Below are positions 15,836 through 24,497 of a stretch of 64,000 bases of DNA, in pieces. A program made the translations under genes and the position numbers. The number at the start of each line of letters is the position of its first letter. The first letter of the stretch is position 1. The notes below the pieces were generated by a model. That model did no database searches and was not told the DNA's origin. It saw only the letters and a program-made list of their open reading frames with translations. Source of the DNA: Blautia sp. (GTDB taxonomy: Bacteria; Bacillota; Clostridia; Lachnospirales; Lachnospiraceae); the NCBI GenBank assembly GCA_023667395.1, contig JAMPAC010000007.1:28504-92503 (forward strand), read 5' to 3'.

Positions 15836-17080
15836 CCAAAATGTCAGGGAAAGCTGATTGTCGTTTTGCGCATACGCCACTTTTCCGTCTTTTTCCGGCA
15901 GATAATCGAAAATCTCCCGTCCGAAGATCATGGCGGAGATCATCTCCTGATAGCATTCCCCGTCCGCGCATTTCACGGCCACATCCGTTCTTCCCTGCTC
16001 CGCAGCCTTTCTGAACACCTCCGCCATCTGTTCTTTATCATACTGCTGGAAAAAGGCGCCCTCCTGTACATAGTAATTGTTTTCCGTGGCGTCGCACAGG
16101 GGCATGGGCAGCAGTCCGCTGAAAGCGTGGGTCCGGGTCAGTTCCGCAGTCGTCACGCAGAGATAGTCGTAATTGATCTCCGGTATGCCATAGCCCGGCG
16201 CTTCCTCCCCTCCGCCGCAAAGCTGGTAGGAAGCGTCGCCCCAGGTGGCGTCCACATAGTAATAACCGTCCTCCAGCTTCACCAGGTTCCAGGCGTGCAT
16301 CTCGCCCGTATCCACCGTTCCCTGTACCAGGGTGCATTCTATGCCCATCCTTTCCAGCAGATACTGGAAAGCCTTGGCGTAACCCTGGCAGACCGAAGCG
16401 TGATTGACAAACACGGAATAGATATTCTGGTCGTCCGGGGCGTCCAGCCGGTACTCCGTATCCCGGATCAGCGTCTCATAGACGGATTTTACTTTCTCAT
16501 AATCGGAGGCATCCTCCGGGATCCGGGCAAGGATCCCGTCCGCCGCCGCTTCGATCTCAACCCTGCGTTCCGCCGCCGTGTCATAGTCCATGGAATAGCT
16601 TCCCGAGAACACGATGGACGTGGTCTGATCGCCCCGGGTGTATTTCACATAGGAATATCCCTCCACGTAAAAAAGTTCCGGATGGTCATTCAGCACATAC
16701 TGGAAAATCCTGTCCACATCCGAATCGTCCAGGCCGCTTCTCAGGCAGACGCCGGAAATCTTCCGATCCACCCCAAACGTCCCCAGGATCTCCTCGATAT
16801 CCCGGTACCACACCCTCTCCATATCCGTCAGGCTGTTATAGGCATAGACGGAGGCGGTCGGAGACAGAAAAGAATCGGAGGATTCTTCCTGCTCCTCCGG
16901 CAGGCTTTCGGCTTCCGGCTCCTCTTTCGTCCGCTTTTCTTTTGAGGAAGCTTCCGCTGCGGCTATGGCGTAATCCCCGGAAACTTTCTCCGGAGGATTC
17001 TCCTGTCCACAGCCACACAACACAAGACTCAGCAAAATGCCTGAAAGAAATATCCTCGCCTGTCTCCCTGTTTCCAACAC
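15821..17080 (-). CDS. Lipoprotein with transglutaminase-like domain
   Basis: The protein has a lipoprotein signal (SGILLSLVLCGC) and then an acidic Glu/Ser-rich linker to about residue 85. A transglutaminase-like fold follows, with the triad visible as ASVCQGYAKAFQYLLE (Cys), MHAWNLVKL (His) and YYVDATWGD (Asp). Such exported domains are usually peptidases or transferases acting at the cell surface. Start choice is uncertain: GGAGG at 17086-17090 fits a GTG at 17080 (used here, 419 aa) or a TTG at 17077, while the ATG at 17092 overlaps the SD itself. A related protein is encoded at 25545. Confidence 0.75.
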   Translation of the reverse strand: MLETGRQARIFLSGILLSLVLCGCGQENPPEKVSGDYAIAAAEASSKEKRTKEEPEAESLPEEQEESSDSFLSPTASVYAYNSLTDMERVWYRDIEEILGTFGVDRKISGVCLRSGLDDSDVDRIFQYVLNDHPELFYVEGYSYVKYTRGDQTTSIVFSGSYSMDYDTAAERRVEIEAAADGILARIPEDASDYEKVKSVYETLIRDTEYRLDAPDDQNIYSVFVNHASVCQGYAKAFQYLLERMGIECTLVQGTVDTGEMHAWNLVKLEDGYYYVDATWGDASYQLCGGGEEAPGYGIPEINYDYLCVTTAELTRTHAFSGLLPMPLCDATENNYYVQEGAFFQQYDKEQMAEVFRKAAEQGRTDVAVKCADGECYQEMISAMIFGREIFDYLPEKDGKVAYAQNDNQLSLTFWVTNE

Positions 17081-17146
17081 ACCAACCTCCATGTGGATCT
17101 GTCCGCATTTTGTCTTCCGACAACACAAGCCGCCAATGGGAAAATG

Positions 17147-18742
17147 TCAGTTACGGCTGAATTCCGCCAACACCAGCCCCTTATTGCGGTCCAGCGTCAT
17201 TCCCACGCTCCAGGCGTTGACGAACAGGAGCAGCGGGTTTCCTTTCATATCCTTGACCTTCTTCATGTCCGAGGTTCCGGTCAGCTTCTCCAGATCCACC
17301 TCGTCCTTATTCTCGATCCACCGGATATGCTCATAGGGCAGGTTCTCCAGGCGGATTTCCACATTGTATTCGTTTTCCAGACGGTATTTCAGCACGTCGA
17401 ACTGGAGCACGCCCACCACGCCCACGATGATCTCCTCCAGACCCGTGTTGAACTCCTGGAAGATCTGGATGGCGCCCTCCTGGGCGATCTGCTGGATCCC
17501 TTTCACAAACTGCTTCCTCTTCATGGTATCCAGCTGGCGCACCCTGGCAAAATGCTCCGGGGCAAAGGTGGGGATGCCCTCGTACTGGAACTTTTCCCTG
17601 GGCATACAGAGCGTGTCCCCGATGGAAAAGATACCCGGGTCGAACACGCCGATGATATCTCCCGCGTATGCTTCGCTTAAGACCTTTCTCTCGTCCGCCA
17701 TGATCTGCTGGGGCTGGGAAAGGCGCATCACCTTATTCCCCTGCACATGGCGCACCTCCATCTGGGCATCGAACTTCCCGGAACAGATCCGCATGAAAGC
17801 GATCCTGTCCCTGTGGGCCTTGTTCATATTGGCCTGTATCTTGAACACAAAGGCGCTGAACCCATTCTCCGCAGGGTCGATGAGCCCGGTATCCGCCCTC
17901 CTGGGCAGGGGCGCGGTAGCCATGGTTAAAAAATGCTTCAGGAAAATCTCCACGCCGAAATTGGTCAAAGCGGAGCCGAAACAGACGGGGGTCAGCTTTC
18001 CCGCCCGCACCTCGCTTAAGTCAAACTCCGCGCTGGCGCCGTCCAGCAGTTCCACTTCCTCCAGCAGCTTGTCCGCCGCCTCAGCGCCGATCAGTTCCCG
18101 CAGCCGTGCCTCGTCCCGGACGGGAATCTCCGTGGCTGTGCCCTCTTTCGTCCCCTTTTCCGTGTCAGAATAGGAGATCACACACTTTTTCTCCCTGTCG
18201 TAGACTCCCTTGAAGCCCTTGCCGGAACCGATGGGCCAGTTGACGGGACAGGTGGCGATGCCAAGTTCCTTCTCGATCTCGTCCAGCAGGTCAAAGGTGT
18301 CGTTGGCGTCCCTGTCCAGCTTGTTGATAAAGGTAAAAATGGGAATCCCCCTCATGCCGCAGACCTTGAACAGCTTCCTGGTCTGGGCCTCCACTCCCTT
18401 GGACGCGTCAATGACCATGACTGCGGAATCCGCCGCCATCAGGGTGCGGTAAGTATCCTCGGAGAAGTCCTGGTGCCCCGGCGTGTCCAAAATGTTGATA
18501 CAATAACCGTCATACTCAAACTGCAGCACGGAGGAGGTGACGGAAATACCCCTCTCCTTCTCGATCTCCATCCAGTCGGACACGGCGTGTCTGGCCGTGG
18601 CCTTGCCCTTGACGCTTCCCGCCAGGTTGATGGCTCCCCCGTAAAGCAGGAATTTCTCGGTCAGGGTGGTCTTGCCCGCGTCGGGGTGGGAAATAATGGC
18701 AAAAGTCCGGCGGCGGTTGATTTCTTCTGTATAATTGCTCAT
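17147..18742 (-). CDS. prfC: Peptide chain release factor 3
   Basis: RF3 is a translational GTPase that removes RF1/RF2 from the ribosome. The 531-aa product contains G1 SHPDAGKTT, G3 DTPGHQDF and G4 NKLD, and the RF3-specific start TEEINRRRTFAIISHPDAGKTTLTE; length equals the family norm. GGAGG lies about 10 nt before the ATG. A 7-bp inverted repeat (CCTGCCC/GGGCAGG) lies between it and deoB, without a U tract. Confidence 0.95.
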   Translation of the reverse strand: MSNYTEEINRRRTFAIISHPDAGKTTLTEKFLLYGGAINLAGSVKGKATARHAVSDWMEIEKERGISVTSSVLQFEYDGYCINILDTPGHQDFSEDTYRTLMAADSAVMVIDASKGVEAQTRKLFKVCGMRGIPIFTFINKLDRDANDTFDLLDEIEKELGIATCPVNWPIGSGKGFKGVYDREKKCVISYSDTEKGTKEGTATEIPVRDEARLRELIGAEAADKLLEEVELLDGASAEFDLSEVRAGKLTPVCFGSALTNFGVEIFLKHFLTMATAPLPRRADTGLIDPAENGFSAFVFKIQANMNKAHRDRIAFMRICSGKFDAQMEVRHVQGNKVMRLSQPQQIMADERKVLSEAYAGDIIGVFDPGIFSIGDTLCMPREKFQYEGIPTFAPEHFARVRQLDTMKRKQFVKGIQQIAQEGAIQIFQEFNTGLEEIIVGVVGVLQFDVLKYRLENEYNVEIRLENLPYEHIRWIENKDEVDLEKLTGTSDMKKVKDMKGNPLLLFVNAWSVGMTLDRNKGLVLAEFSRN

Positions 18743-18839
18743 GGGTTACAATCCTCCATCTAATCTCTGATTTCCTGTTACGCGCAAATTCCTATTCGCC
18801 TGCCCTGGGCTTTGCTTCCGGGCAGGGTTTCCTGTCCCG

Positions 18840-20003
18840 TCAGGTCGGACTGCTTCCGAATTTTGGCGTAATACCGAAACATTGTAACACAGTCTCCCCA
18901 ATTTTGGCAAATGTATCCAGTGTTCCGAGGTTTTCCGGCGCAAAATGCCGTTTGGAGGGCGCATACATGAGGAAAGGCACATATTCCCTGGTGTGGTCCG
19001 TGGTCGCCGTATAGGCCGGATCGCAGCCGTGATCCGCAGTGATCATCAGGATGTCGTCCTCACGCATCTTTCCCATGATCCCGGGCAGTTTCCCGTCAAA
19101 ATAACTCAGCGCTTTCGCGTAGCCGTCCACGTCCCGTCTGTGTCCGTACAGCATATCAAAGTCCACCAGGTTCACAAAACAGAGTCCCTCAAAATCCTTA
19201 TCCAGATACTCCAATGTCCGCCGGATCCCCTCCTCGTTGCCGCCGGTGGGCACAGCTTCCGTGATCCCTTTTCCCGCGAAGATATCCCTGATCTTCCCCA
19301 CGGCGATCACGTCCTTCCCCGCTTCCTTTAACTGATCCAGCATGGTCACGGCGGGCGGCTCCATGGAATAGTCATGGCGGCGGGGCGTCCTCACGAAATT
19401 TCCCGCCTCCCCTGTAAAAGGCCGGGCGATCACCCTGCCCACGCCGTGCCTGCCCTGGAGGATCTTCCGGGCAGTCTCACAGTACTGATAAAGCTGCTCC
19501 ACCGGAACCACATCCTCATGGGCCGCGATCTGGAACACGCTGTCTGCGGAGGTATAGACGATCAGGTCTCCCGTCCGCATATGTTCCTCCCCATAGTCGG
19601 CGATTACTTTCGTGCCGGAATAAGGCCGGTTGCAGAGCACTCCCCTGCCCGTCTGTTTCCGGAAAGGCTCCAGCACCTCCTGGGGAAATCCCTCCGGGTA
19701 AGTGGGCAGCGGCTCGGGGGAATACACTCCCGCAATCTCCCAATGGCCGATGGTGGTGTCCTTGCCCCTGGAGGCTTCCCTGACGCGGGCGATGGCAGCC
19801 CTGTGCTTCCCCGCCCCCATGGGCTCGCCCACGGTGACGCCCTGGATATCAAACAGTCCCAGTTCCCTCAGATTCGGGACATGGAAAAAAGGACTGGCGG
19901 ACACGCTCCTTAAGGTATTCACATCCACATCCCCATAAGAAGCCGCGTCCTCCATGGCCCCGATCCCCAAACTGTCCAGTACGATCAAAAATACTCTCTT
20001 CAT
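18840..20003 (-). CDS. deoB: Phosphopentomutase
   Basis: DeoB interconverts ribose-1-P/deoxyribose-1-P and the 5-phosphates in nucleoside salvage. The 387-aa protein belongs to the alkaline-phosphatase superfamily: metal ligands are in LDSLGIGAMEDA (first Asp) and TADHGCDPAYTATTDHTREYVPFL (Asp, His, His), and GKDTTIGHWE holds the phosphorylated Thr. I start at ATG 20003 (MKRVFLIV), the usual family N-terminus, rather than three codons upstream, where AGGA would be only 2 nt from the start. No other nucleoside genes are adjacent. Confidence 0.94.
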   Translation of the reverse strand: MKRVFLIVLDSLGIGAMEDAASYGDVDVNTLRSVSASPFFHVPNLRELGLFDIQGVTVGEPMGAGKHRAAIARVREASRGKDTTIGHWEIAGVYSPEPLPTYPEGFPQEVLEPFRKQTGRGVLCNRPYSGTKVIADYGEEHMRTGDLIVYTSADSVFQIAAHEDVVPVEQLYQYCETARKILQGRHGVGRVIARPFTGEAGNFVRTPRRHDYSMEPPAVTMLDQLKEAGKDVIAVGKIRDIFAGKGITEAVPTGGNEEGIRRTLEYLDKDFEGLCFVNLVDFDMLYGHRRDVDGYAKALSYFDGKLPGIMGKMREDDILMITADHGCDPAYTATTDHTREYVPFLMYAPSKRHFAPENLGTLDTFAKIGETVLQCFGITPKFGSSPT

Positions 20004-20043
20004 GTAACTCATAATCCTTTCACGGTCTTTGGCCTTTACGGAC

Positions 20044-20052
20044 AGTATACCA
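20044..20052 (-). promoter_or_regulatory. Extended -10 promoter of deoB
   Basis: TATACT (20044-20049, minus strand) preceded by TGG makes an extended -10. No good -35 is present 17-18 bp upstream, and the surrounding region is very AT-rich. Confidence 0.4.
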
Positions 20053-20079
20053 TATTATTTATGTAATTTATACCCAAAT

Positions 20080-20883
20080 TTACTGCACCACAGTACTTAT
20101 GATGATATTTTCCGCCGGGACTTCCGTCTTTCTCTTTACGATATCTTCTATCTGCGCCCTCATCACATCATCCAGTTCCGCCGCGTTCACTACCACGTCC
20201 ACTGCGTTGCCGTTGATGCTTACCACAACATCCTTGAATCCCTTTGCTTCCAGCAGGATCTCCGCAGCCGCTTCCTTTTCCGCGATGGCGGTCATCTGTA
20301 CCATGGTATCCACCGCCTCCTGCTTCTGGGCGTCGGTCAGGCCTTCGCTGCTGATGATCTCCAGAAGGGTCTCCTTATTCCTGGCCCTGGTCTGTTCCTT
20401 TAAAAGCTTTGCGTCGGAAAGGACTGTCACGCCGTTGGTGGATGTGAACACGGCTTCGCCGGGAACCTCATCCTCATCGGGCGTCGCCCCGGTCACCTGA
20501 TCCGTCCCGGCGGTCTGCGCTTCGGCCAGTTCCGTCCCGGCTGTCTGGTCTTCCGCCGCATTTTCCATTCCTATGATCTCCATCCCGTCCTCCAGGTAAT
20601 CTTCCACGATGATGTCCACGTCAGAGTCCAGACTCTCGATTTCCGTCAGTCCCTCCATCAGCAGATCCTCCTCGGAAAGATCCAGAAGTCCGTCCGCCGT
20701 GTAATTCTCCGTGATGATGCCGCCGGAATCCACTGCGCTGGCGCCTCCGGCGCTGGCATCCCCCTCCGTGGTAAGATATTCCTCCTCCAGTCCTGTACCC
20801 GCAAACTGCAGATAGCCTGCAATGGCGATCATAATGGCAAGTGCGGTGATCATAAGCTGATTTTTTTTGATTAGGTTTTTCAC
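20080..20883 (-). CDS. spoIIIAH: Stage III sporulation protein AH
   Basis: SpoIIIAH sits in the mother-cell membrane and pairs with forespore SpoIIQ to build the feeding-tube channel. The 267-aa product has one N-terminal membrane helix (residues 10-28), a long acidic Glu/Asp/Thr linker (30-145, longer than in Bacillus) and the conserved ring-building YscJ-like domain at the end (TDAQKQEAVDTM, then VVVSINGNAVDVVVN). The start is a GTG at 20883 after AAGGAG. It is the last gene of the spoIIIA operon. Confidence 0.93.
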   Translation of the reverse strand: MKNLIKKNQLMITALAIMIAIAGYLQFAGTGLEEEYLTTEGDASAGGASAVDSGGIITENYTADGLLDLSEEDLLMEGLTEIESLDSDVDIIVEDYLEDGMEIIGMENAAEDQTAGTELAEAQTAGTDQVTGATPDEDEVPGEAVFTSTNGVTVLSDAKLLKEQTRARNKETLLEIISSEGLTDAQKQEAVDTMVQMTAIAEKEAAAEILLEAKGFKDVVVSINGNAVDVVVNAAELDDVMRAQIEDIVKRKTEVPAENIIISTVVQ

Positions 20884-20953
20884 TTCTTTCTCCTTTTTTG
20901 CGATTTACTACTTCATTGTATGAGCCTTTCCACAGATATATGCTACCTGTATG

Positions 20954-21589
20954 CTACTCTGCAGGCTCCATTTTTACCACTTTTACTTTATGCGCCTCCA
21001 CCCCGAACAGTGTCTGTACCAACTCCACAATGGTGCGGTTTATGGTCCCGCTCCCTGCCCCTTCCGCGACCACCACCACGCCCTCGACCTGGGGCGGCAG
21101 TGTCTTGATCACATAGGGCTCGCTGACGCTTCCGTCCGTCCTGTAAACCGTGTTGTCCTGCGACTCCAGCTGGTTCACGGAGCGGTTTCCCCCCTGGGCG
21201 TCATTCTCGTTGGTGGAGGAGCGGAGAAAGGGCTGCTCTTTCTCCACCACCAATTCCCGGGAGGATTTCAGGGTGATCATGACGCGCACTTTCCCCACGC
21301 CCTCCATCCCGGTCAGGATTTCCCGCAGCCGCTGTTCCAGCTGCGCGGCGTATTCCTGGTCTGTATCCACAGGTTCCGCGTCTGTAGCTGCTGTGCCGTT
21401 ATTTTCAGGATCCCTGTCGGGCGCTTCTCCCGCCTGGGGGGGATCCGTTTTCGTTTCCCCGTTATCCTTTGTGGGCAGTGCGATAATGACCAGCAGTACC
21501 CCCGCCAGGATCAGGATGATGAGATTGTCCTTTTTGAACCACTTTTTGAAATCTGTGTTTTTGCGCCATTTTTCCAGAAAATTAATCAT
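20954..21589 (-). CDS. spoIIIAG: Stage III sporulation protein AG
   Basis: SpoIIIAG forms the large ring of the mother cell-forespore channel. The 211-aa product has an N-terminal membrane helix (LIILILAGVLLVIIALP, about residues 22-38), a Pro/Asp-rich linker, and the ring domain with VGKVRVMITLKSSRELVVEKE and VEGVVVVAEGAGSG. The ATG at 21589 has TAGGAG 5 nt upstream; the longer frame to 21625 would translate part of a repeat element. Confidence 0.93.
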   Translation of the reverse strand: MINFLEKWRKNTDFKKWFKKDNLIILILAGVLLVIIALPTKDNGETKTDPPQAGEAPDRDPENNGTAATDAEPVDTDQEYAAQLEQRLREILTGMEGVGKVRVMITLKSSRELVVEKEQPFLRSSTNENDAQGGNRSVNQLESQDNTVYRTDGSVSEPYVIKTLPPQVEGVVVVAEGAGSGTINRTIVELVQTLFGVEAHKVKVVKMEPAE

Positions 21590-21603
21590 ATTTACTCCTA
21601 TTT

Positions 21604-21760
21604 TATTCCAGTGCCGTCTCTGCACTGCAACGCCCTTTGCGGGGGAGCAATTTTCATCTGCAAAGAACGCATCTGAAAATTCTCCCAGGCGTTTCCGTTC
21701 CGAGACTGTTCTTTATTCAATCGCCGTTTACGGCAATTTGTTCCGGTCTCTCCACTTCAA
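21604..21760 (-). repeat. Dispersed structured repeat element, copy A
   Basis: 21604-21712 (109 bp) shares its ends and layout with two copies at 37498-37731. One end carries TATTCCAGT-CCGTCTCTGCACT, the other GTTTCCGTTCCGAGACTGTTCT. A central inverted repeat pairs AATTTTCATCTGC with GCATCTGAAAATT. Its stem sequence differs from that of the other copies but keeps pairing. A further conserved flank (AATCGCC...GGCAATTTG...GGTCTCT) continues to about 21760 and supplies the last codons of spoIIIAF. It lies between spoIIIAF and spoIIIAG without ending the operon. Confidence 0.6.
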
Positions 21761-22256
21761 CGCCCGGGATCTGCACCCTGATTTCCTCCACCTGGATCTG
21801 GTCGATCTGCACGGTATCGTCCGCCATGCCGATTTCCGCATCGTCGGTTTTCACGCCGCCAGTTTCTGTGCCGCTGGTGTCCGCGCCGCCAATCTCCGCA
21901 CCGCCGGTTTCCTGCCCTGCCTCCGCCTGGGCGGCCTGAGCCTCTTCCACGCGCCTGCGGATCTCCTCCAGCGTCATCTGCTCCAGCAGGGCGTCCGCCT
22001 CCTGCGCCCGGCTCTCCGCCGCCCGCATTTCCGTCTCCAGTCCCTCCAGAAAGGCCTGGGAAGTGATCGCGGTCTCTCCGCCGTCCCCATGGAACAGAAA
22101 CCTGCTGATGGGGAGGAACAGCTGGATCAGCACCATGGCGCTGACCAGAAGCTTTAAATATTTTTCATAGGCCTCCTGGGGGCGGAAATGAACCACCGCC
22201 TGGGCGCAGATCATAAAAATGCCTATCCGGCAAATGGTTTGAAATAAATGAGTCAT
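21717..22256 (-). CDS. spoIIIAF: Stage III sporulation protein AF
   Basis: SpoIIIAF is a small membrane protein of the channel complex. The 179-aa product has two predicted N-terminal membrane helices (residues 5-25 and 35-55), the family motif EAYEKYLKLLVSAMVLIQLFLPI, and a Glu/Gln-rich helical tail. The C-terminal residues 110-179 are low-complexity Gly/Thr/Ala-rich, and the last about 15 codons lie inside a dispersed repeat element. Confidence 0.85.
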   Translation of the reverse strand: MTHLFQTICRIGIFMICAQAVVHFRPQEAYEKYLKLLVSAMVLIQLFLPISRFLFHGDGGETAITSQAFLEGLETEMRAAESRAQEADALLEQMTLEEIRRRVEEAQAAQAEAGQETGGAEIGGADTSGTETGGVKTDDAEIGMADDTVQIDQIQVEEIRVQIPGVEVERPEQIAVNGD

Positions 22257-22281
22257 ATTAGGCTTCCGTTCCGAGACTGAT
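22257..22281 (-). repeat. Partial end of the dispersed repeat element
   Basis: The 25-bp gap between spoIIIAE and spoIIIAF contains CTTCCGTTCCGAGACTG, identical in its core to one end of the repeat elements at 21604 and 37498. Only this end is present. Confidence 0.45.
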
Positions 22282-23337
22282 TTAAAATTTTCTGAGGGAG
22301 GCGGTGCATACGGCTATGGCGATCAGGAAGAGGAGCATCGCCGTTCCCGCAGTCCGCAGCAGCAGCAGGGCCCCGTCCCCGGTGCGGTTGGCGCAGGCGG
22401 TGATCCGCTTGTCGCTGACGATCTCCATGAAGGCGGCGGCGCATTTTAAGATAAACGCGATCATGGCGATCTTAAACAGGGGCGCCGCGCACAGCAGAAG
22501 CAGCAGAAGCAGCAGCACCACCCCGATGCTGTTCTTCAGTATCATGGCCGACCCCAGCACCAGTTCCACCGCCCCGTCGGCCAAGTTGCCCACTCCCGGC
22601 AGGGAGGACAGCGCCTTTTGCAGCGCCGAGGATTTGGCGGAATCCACCAGGGGCGTGATCAGCGCCTGAAAAAAGCTGATCCCCGTGACGACGCCAATGG
22701 CCGCCTTCAGGATCCAGCCCACCACTTTCCCCAGAAGATCAATCAGCAGGGTCAACTTTTCCTCCGCCCAGATGCCGTTGATCATGGACAGCATGACATA
22801 GCTGTAGATCAGGGGCAGGAGCGCGCTCATCAGGATATACTCCACCCCGTAGATGACCAGGAGCATCATCTGATAGGAAGCCCCCGCCGTAACCGCTCCC
22901 GCCGCCACCCCCACGGAGATCAGGTAGGCGGGCACCAGCAGCTTCACGAACAGGATCACGTTCTCCATGGTTTCCTCCGCCACCTGCGCCGCCTGGGAGA
23001 AGCTTCCCAGCAGAACCGCCGAGAACAGCAGGTACATGAAATAAAAACTGATGTCCGCCACCTGATGCCTGTCGAATATTTCCACAAAGTGATTCATCAG
23101 CGACGAAAGGATCCCCAGGATCAACAGCCACACCAGGATATTTTTCATGCCGGAAAACTGCGCCTGGATCCCCGCAATGCTTCCCGTAAACAATTCCGTA
23201 AGCGCCCCCAGGATATCGCCGGATATCACTTTCCCGAGAAGCTGTTCCAGGGACAGGCTTTTCTGGGGGAACAGCTCGTTCATGCCCTCCTGCAGCCTGT
23301 CCAGCCCGTAATCCTGCCATACGACGCTCAAATCCAT
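22282..23337 (-). CDS. spoIIIAE: Stage III sporulation protein AE
   Basis: SpoIIIAE is the polytopic membrane component of the SpoIIIA complex. The 351-aa product has a short soluble N-terminus (GLDRLQEGMNELFP) and seven or eight hydrophobic helices between residues 60 and 345, including a very Leu-rich one (GVVLLLLLLLLCAAPLFK). GGGGG precedes the ATG. Length is a little under the 399 aa of Bacillus because a cleaved signal-like N-terminal segment is missing. Confidence 0.93.
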   Translation of the reverse strand: MDLSVVWQDYGLDRLQEGMNELFPQKSLSLEQLLGKVISGDILGALTELFTGSIAGIQAQFSGMKNILVWLLILGILSSLMNHFVEIFDRHQVADISFYFMYLLFSAVLLGSFSQAAQVAEETMENVILFVKLLVPAYLISVGVAAGAVTAGASYQMMLLVIYGVEYILMSALLPLIYSYVMLSMINGIWAEEKLTLLIDLLGKVVGWILKAAIGVVTGISFFQALITPLVDSAKSSALQKALSSLPGVGNLADGAVELVLGSAMILKNSIGVVLLLLLLLLCAAPLFKIAMIAFILKCAAAFMEIVSDKRITACANRTGDGALLLLRTAGTAMLLFLIAIAVCTASLRKF

Positions 23338-23355
23338 GACACAACGCCCCCTTTT

Positions 23356-23742
23356 TCATAAAAATCCCTGTATCTGATCGATCACGGTGAACAGGATCGG
23401 AAGTCCTGCGAACATGACCGCCAGCTTCCCCAGGATCTCGATCTGCCCTGCCACGGACTGATATCCGGCATCCTTGCAGATGCTGGAACTGAACTCGCAT
23501 ATGTATGTGATCCCGATGACCCTGAGGAGAATGGACAGGTAACTTCCCGCGCTCCCCAGATAATCCCGGATCCGCTGGAACTGAAGCAGGACCGCCTCCA
23601 CCTGCCTTAAGCAGAAAGCGAAGATCAATATCCCTATGCCAAGGCCTATGTAGATCCCATATTCCGGCTTCTGGCTCTTAAACTGCACCGCCAGAAGCAC
23701 GCCCGCAATCCCCAGGAACGACACTTTGACCAATTCCGCCAT
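23356..23742 (-). CDS. spoIIIAD: Stage III sporulation protein AD
   Basis: The 128-aa membrane protein has four hydrophobic helices and matches the SpoIIIAD pattern, with KPEYGIYIGLGIGILIFAF and GITYICEFSSSICKDAGY. SpoIIIAD and AC are related small proteins of the channel base. GGAGGAGG lies just before the ATG. It sits between spoIIIAC and spoIIIAE in conserved order. Confidence 0.94.
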   Translation of the reverse strand: MAELVKVSFLGIAGVLLAVQFKSQKPEYGIYIGLGIGILIFAFCLRQVEAVLLQFQRIRDYLGSAGSYLSILLRVIGITYICEFSSSICKDAGYQSVAGQIEILGKLAVMFAGLPILFTVIDQIQGFL

Positions 23743-23764
23743 CCTGATCCCTCCTCCAACATGA

Positions 23765-23959
23765 TCATATCGAAAACAGTGTCTCTATGGTCTGGAACAG
23801 TTCATATATGTAGGGCACGATCCACGTCAGCACTAGGATCAGTCCCGCAAGGCTGATGAGGAAAGCGTGTTCTTCCCTGCCGCTGTGCTTCAGGATCTGG
23901 CTGAGTATGGTCACCAGGATCCCCACCGCCGCTATTTTAAATATCAGACTTACACCCAT
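23765..23959 (-). CDS. spoIIIAC: Stage III sporulation protein AC
   Basis: The 64-aa protein has two membrane helices (residues 5-22 and 33-55) around a short polar turn (KHSGREEHAF). This is the standard size and sequence pattern of SpoIIIAC. GAGGTGAAGAGG precedes the ATG. Confidence 0.93.
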   Translation of the reverse strand: MGVSLIFKIAAVGILVTILSQILKHSGREEHAFLISLAGLILVLTWIVPYIYELFQTIETLFSI

Positions 23960-23978
23960 TGCCTCTTCACCTCTGCCT

Positions 23979-24497
23979 TCACCACAATATCAGAACCAGC
24001 AGCATCCCGCTCATCGCCCCCAGGCCTAACGCCAGCCTGCATTTTTCCGCACTTTCTTTCTCCAGCTTCCCCAGGGCGCCCTCCAGCAGCGCCCTGCTCC
24101 GCTGTATGGATAAAAGCTGCATCTGCCCGTCCATGTATCCGTTCTCCGGCATGAACTGAAGAAAGGCGTCCCTGTCCTCCTGCTGCAGGGGCAGGTCCCG
24201 CATCCCCTCCGCCAAAACCGTCCTGAATATTTTCCCGCAGGATTCCCCGTCCGCCTCCCCCAGTTTCTCATTGATCCGCTCAAAGCAGCTTCTGAAAGGC
24301 TCCCGAAGCTGCCTTTGCATATGCAGGCAGCATTCCCCCAGCGTGGCCTTGCCATATCGCACCTCGCTCTCCCAGAGATCCAGGATCTGCCGCAGCATAT
24401 ACAGATTCCTTATCCTGCCCAGGAACTGGCTCCGGTACCACAGTCCCAGTCCCAGACATCCAAGCAATATCATCACCGCCCCTGCCGTCTTCAACAT
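23979..24497 (-). CDS. spoIIIAB: Stage III sporulation protein AB
   Basis: The 172-aa product has terminal membrane helices (residues 4-22 and 155-172) around a helical soluble part with LDLWESEVRYGKATLGECC and the FLQFMPENGYMDGQMQLLSIQ segment, resembling the cytoplasmic domain of type II secretion GspF proteins. Its first 218 nt also encode the C-terminus of the spoIIIAA frame in another phase, an unusually long overlap. Confidence 0.93.
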   Translation of the reverse strand: MLKTAGAVMILLGCLGLGLWYRSQFLGRIRNLYMLRQILDLWESEVRYGKATLGECCLHMQRQLREPFRSCFERINEKLGEADGESCGKIFRTVLAEGMRDLPLQQEDRDAFLQFMPENGYMDGQMQLLSIQRSRALLEGALGKLEKESAEKCRLALGLGAMSGMLLVLILW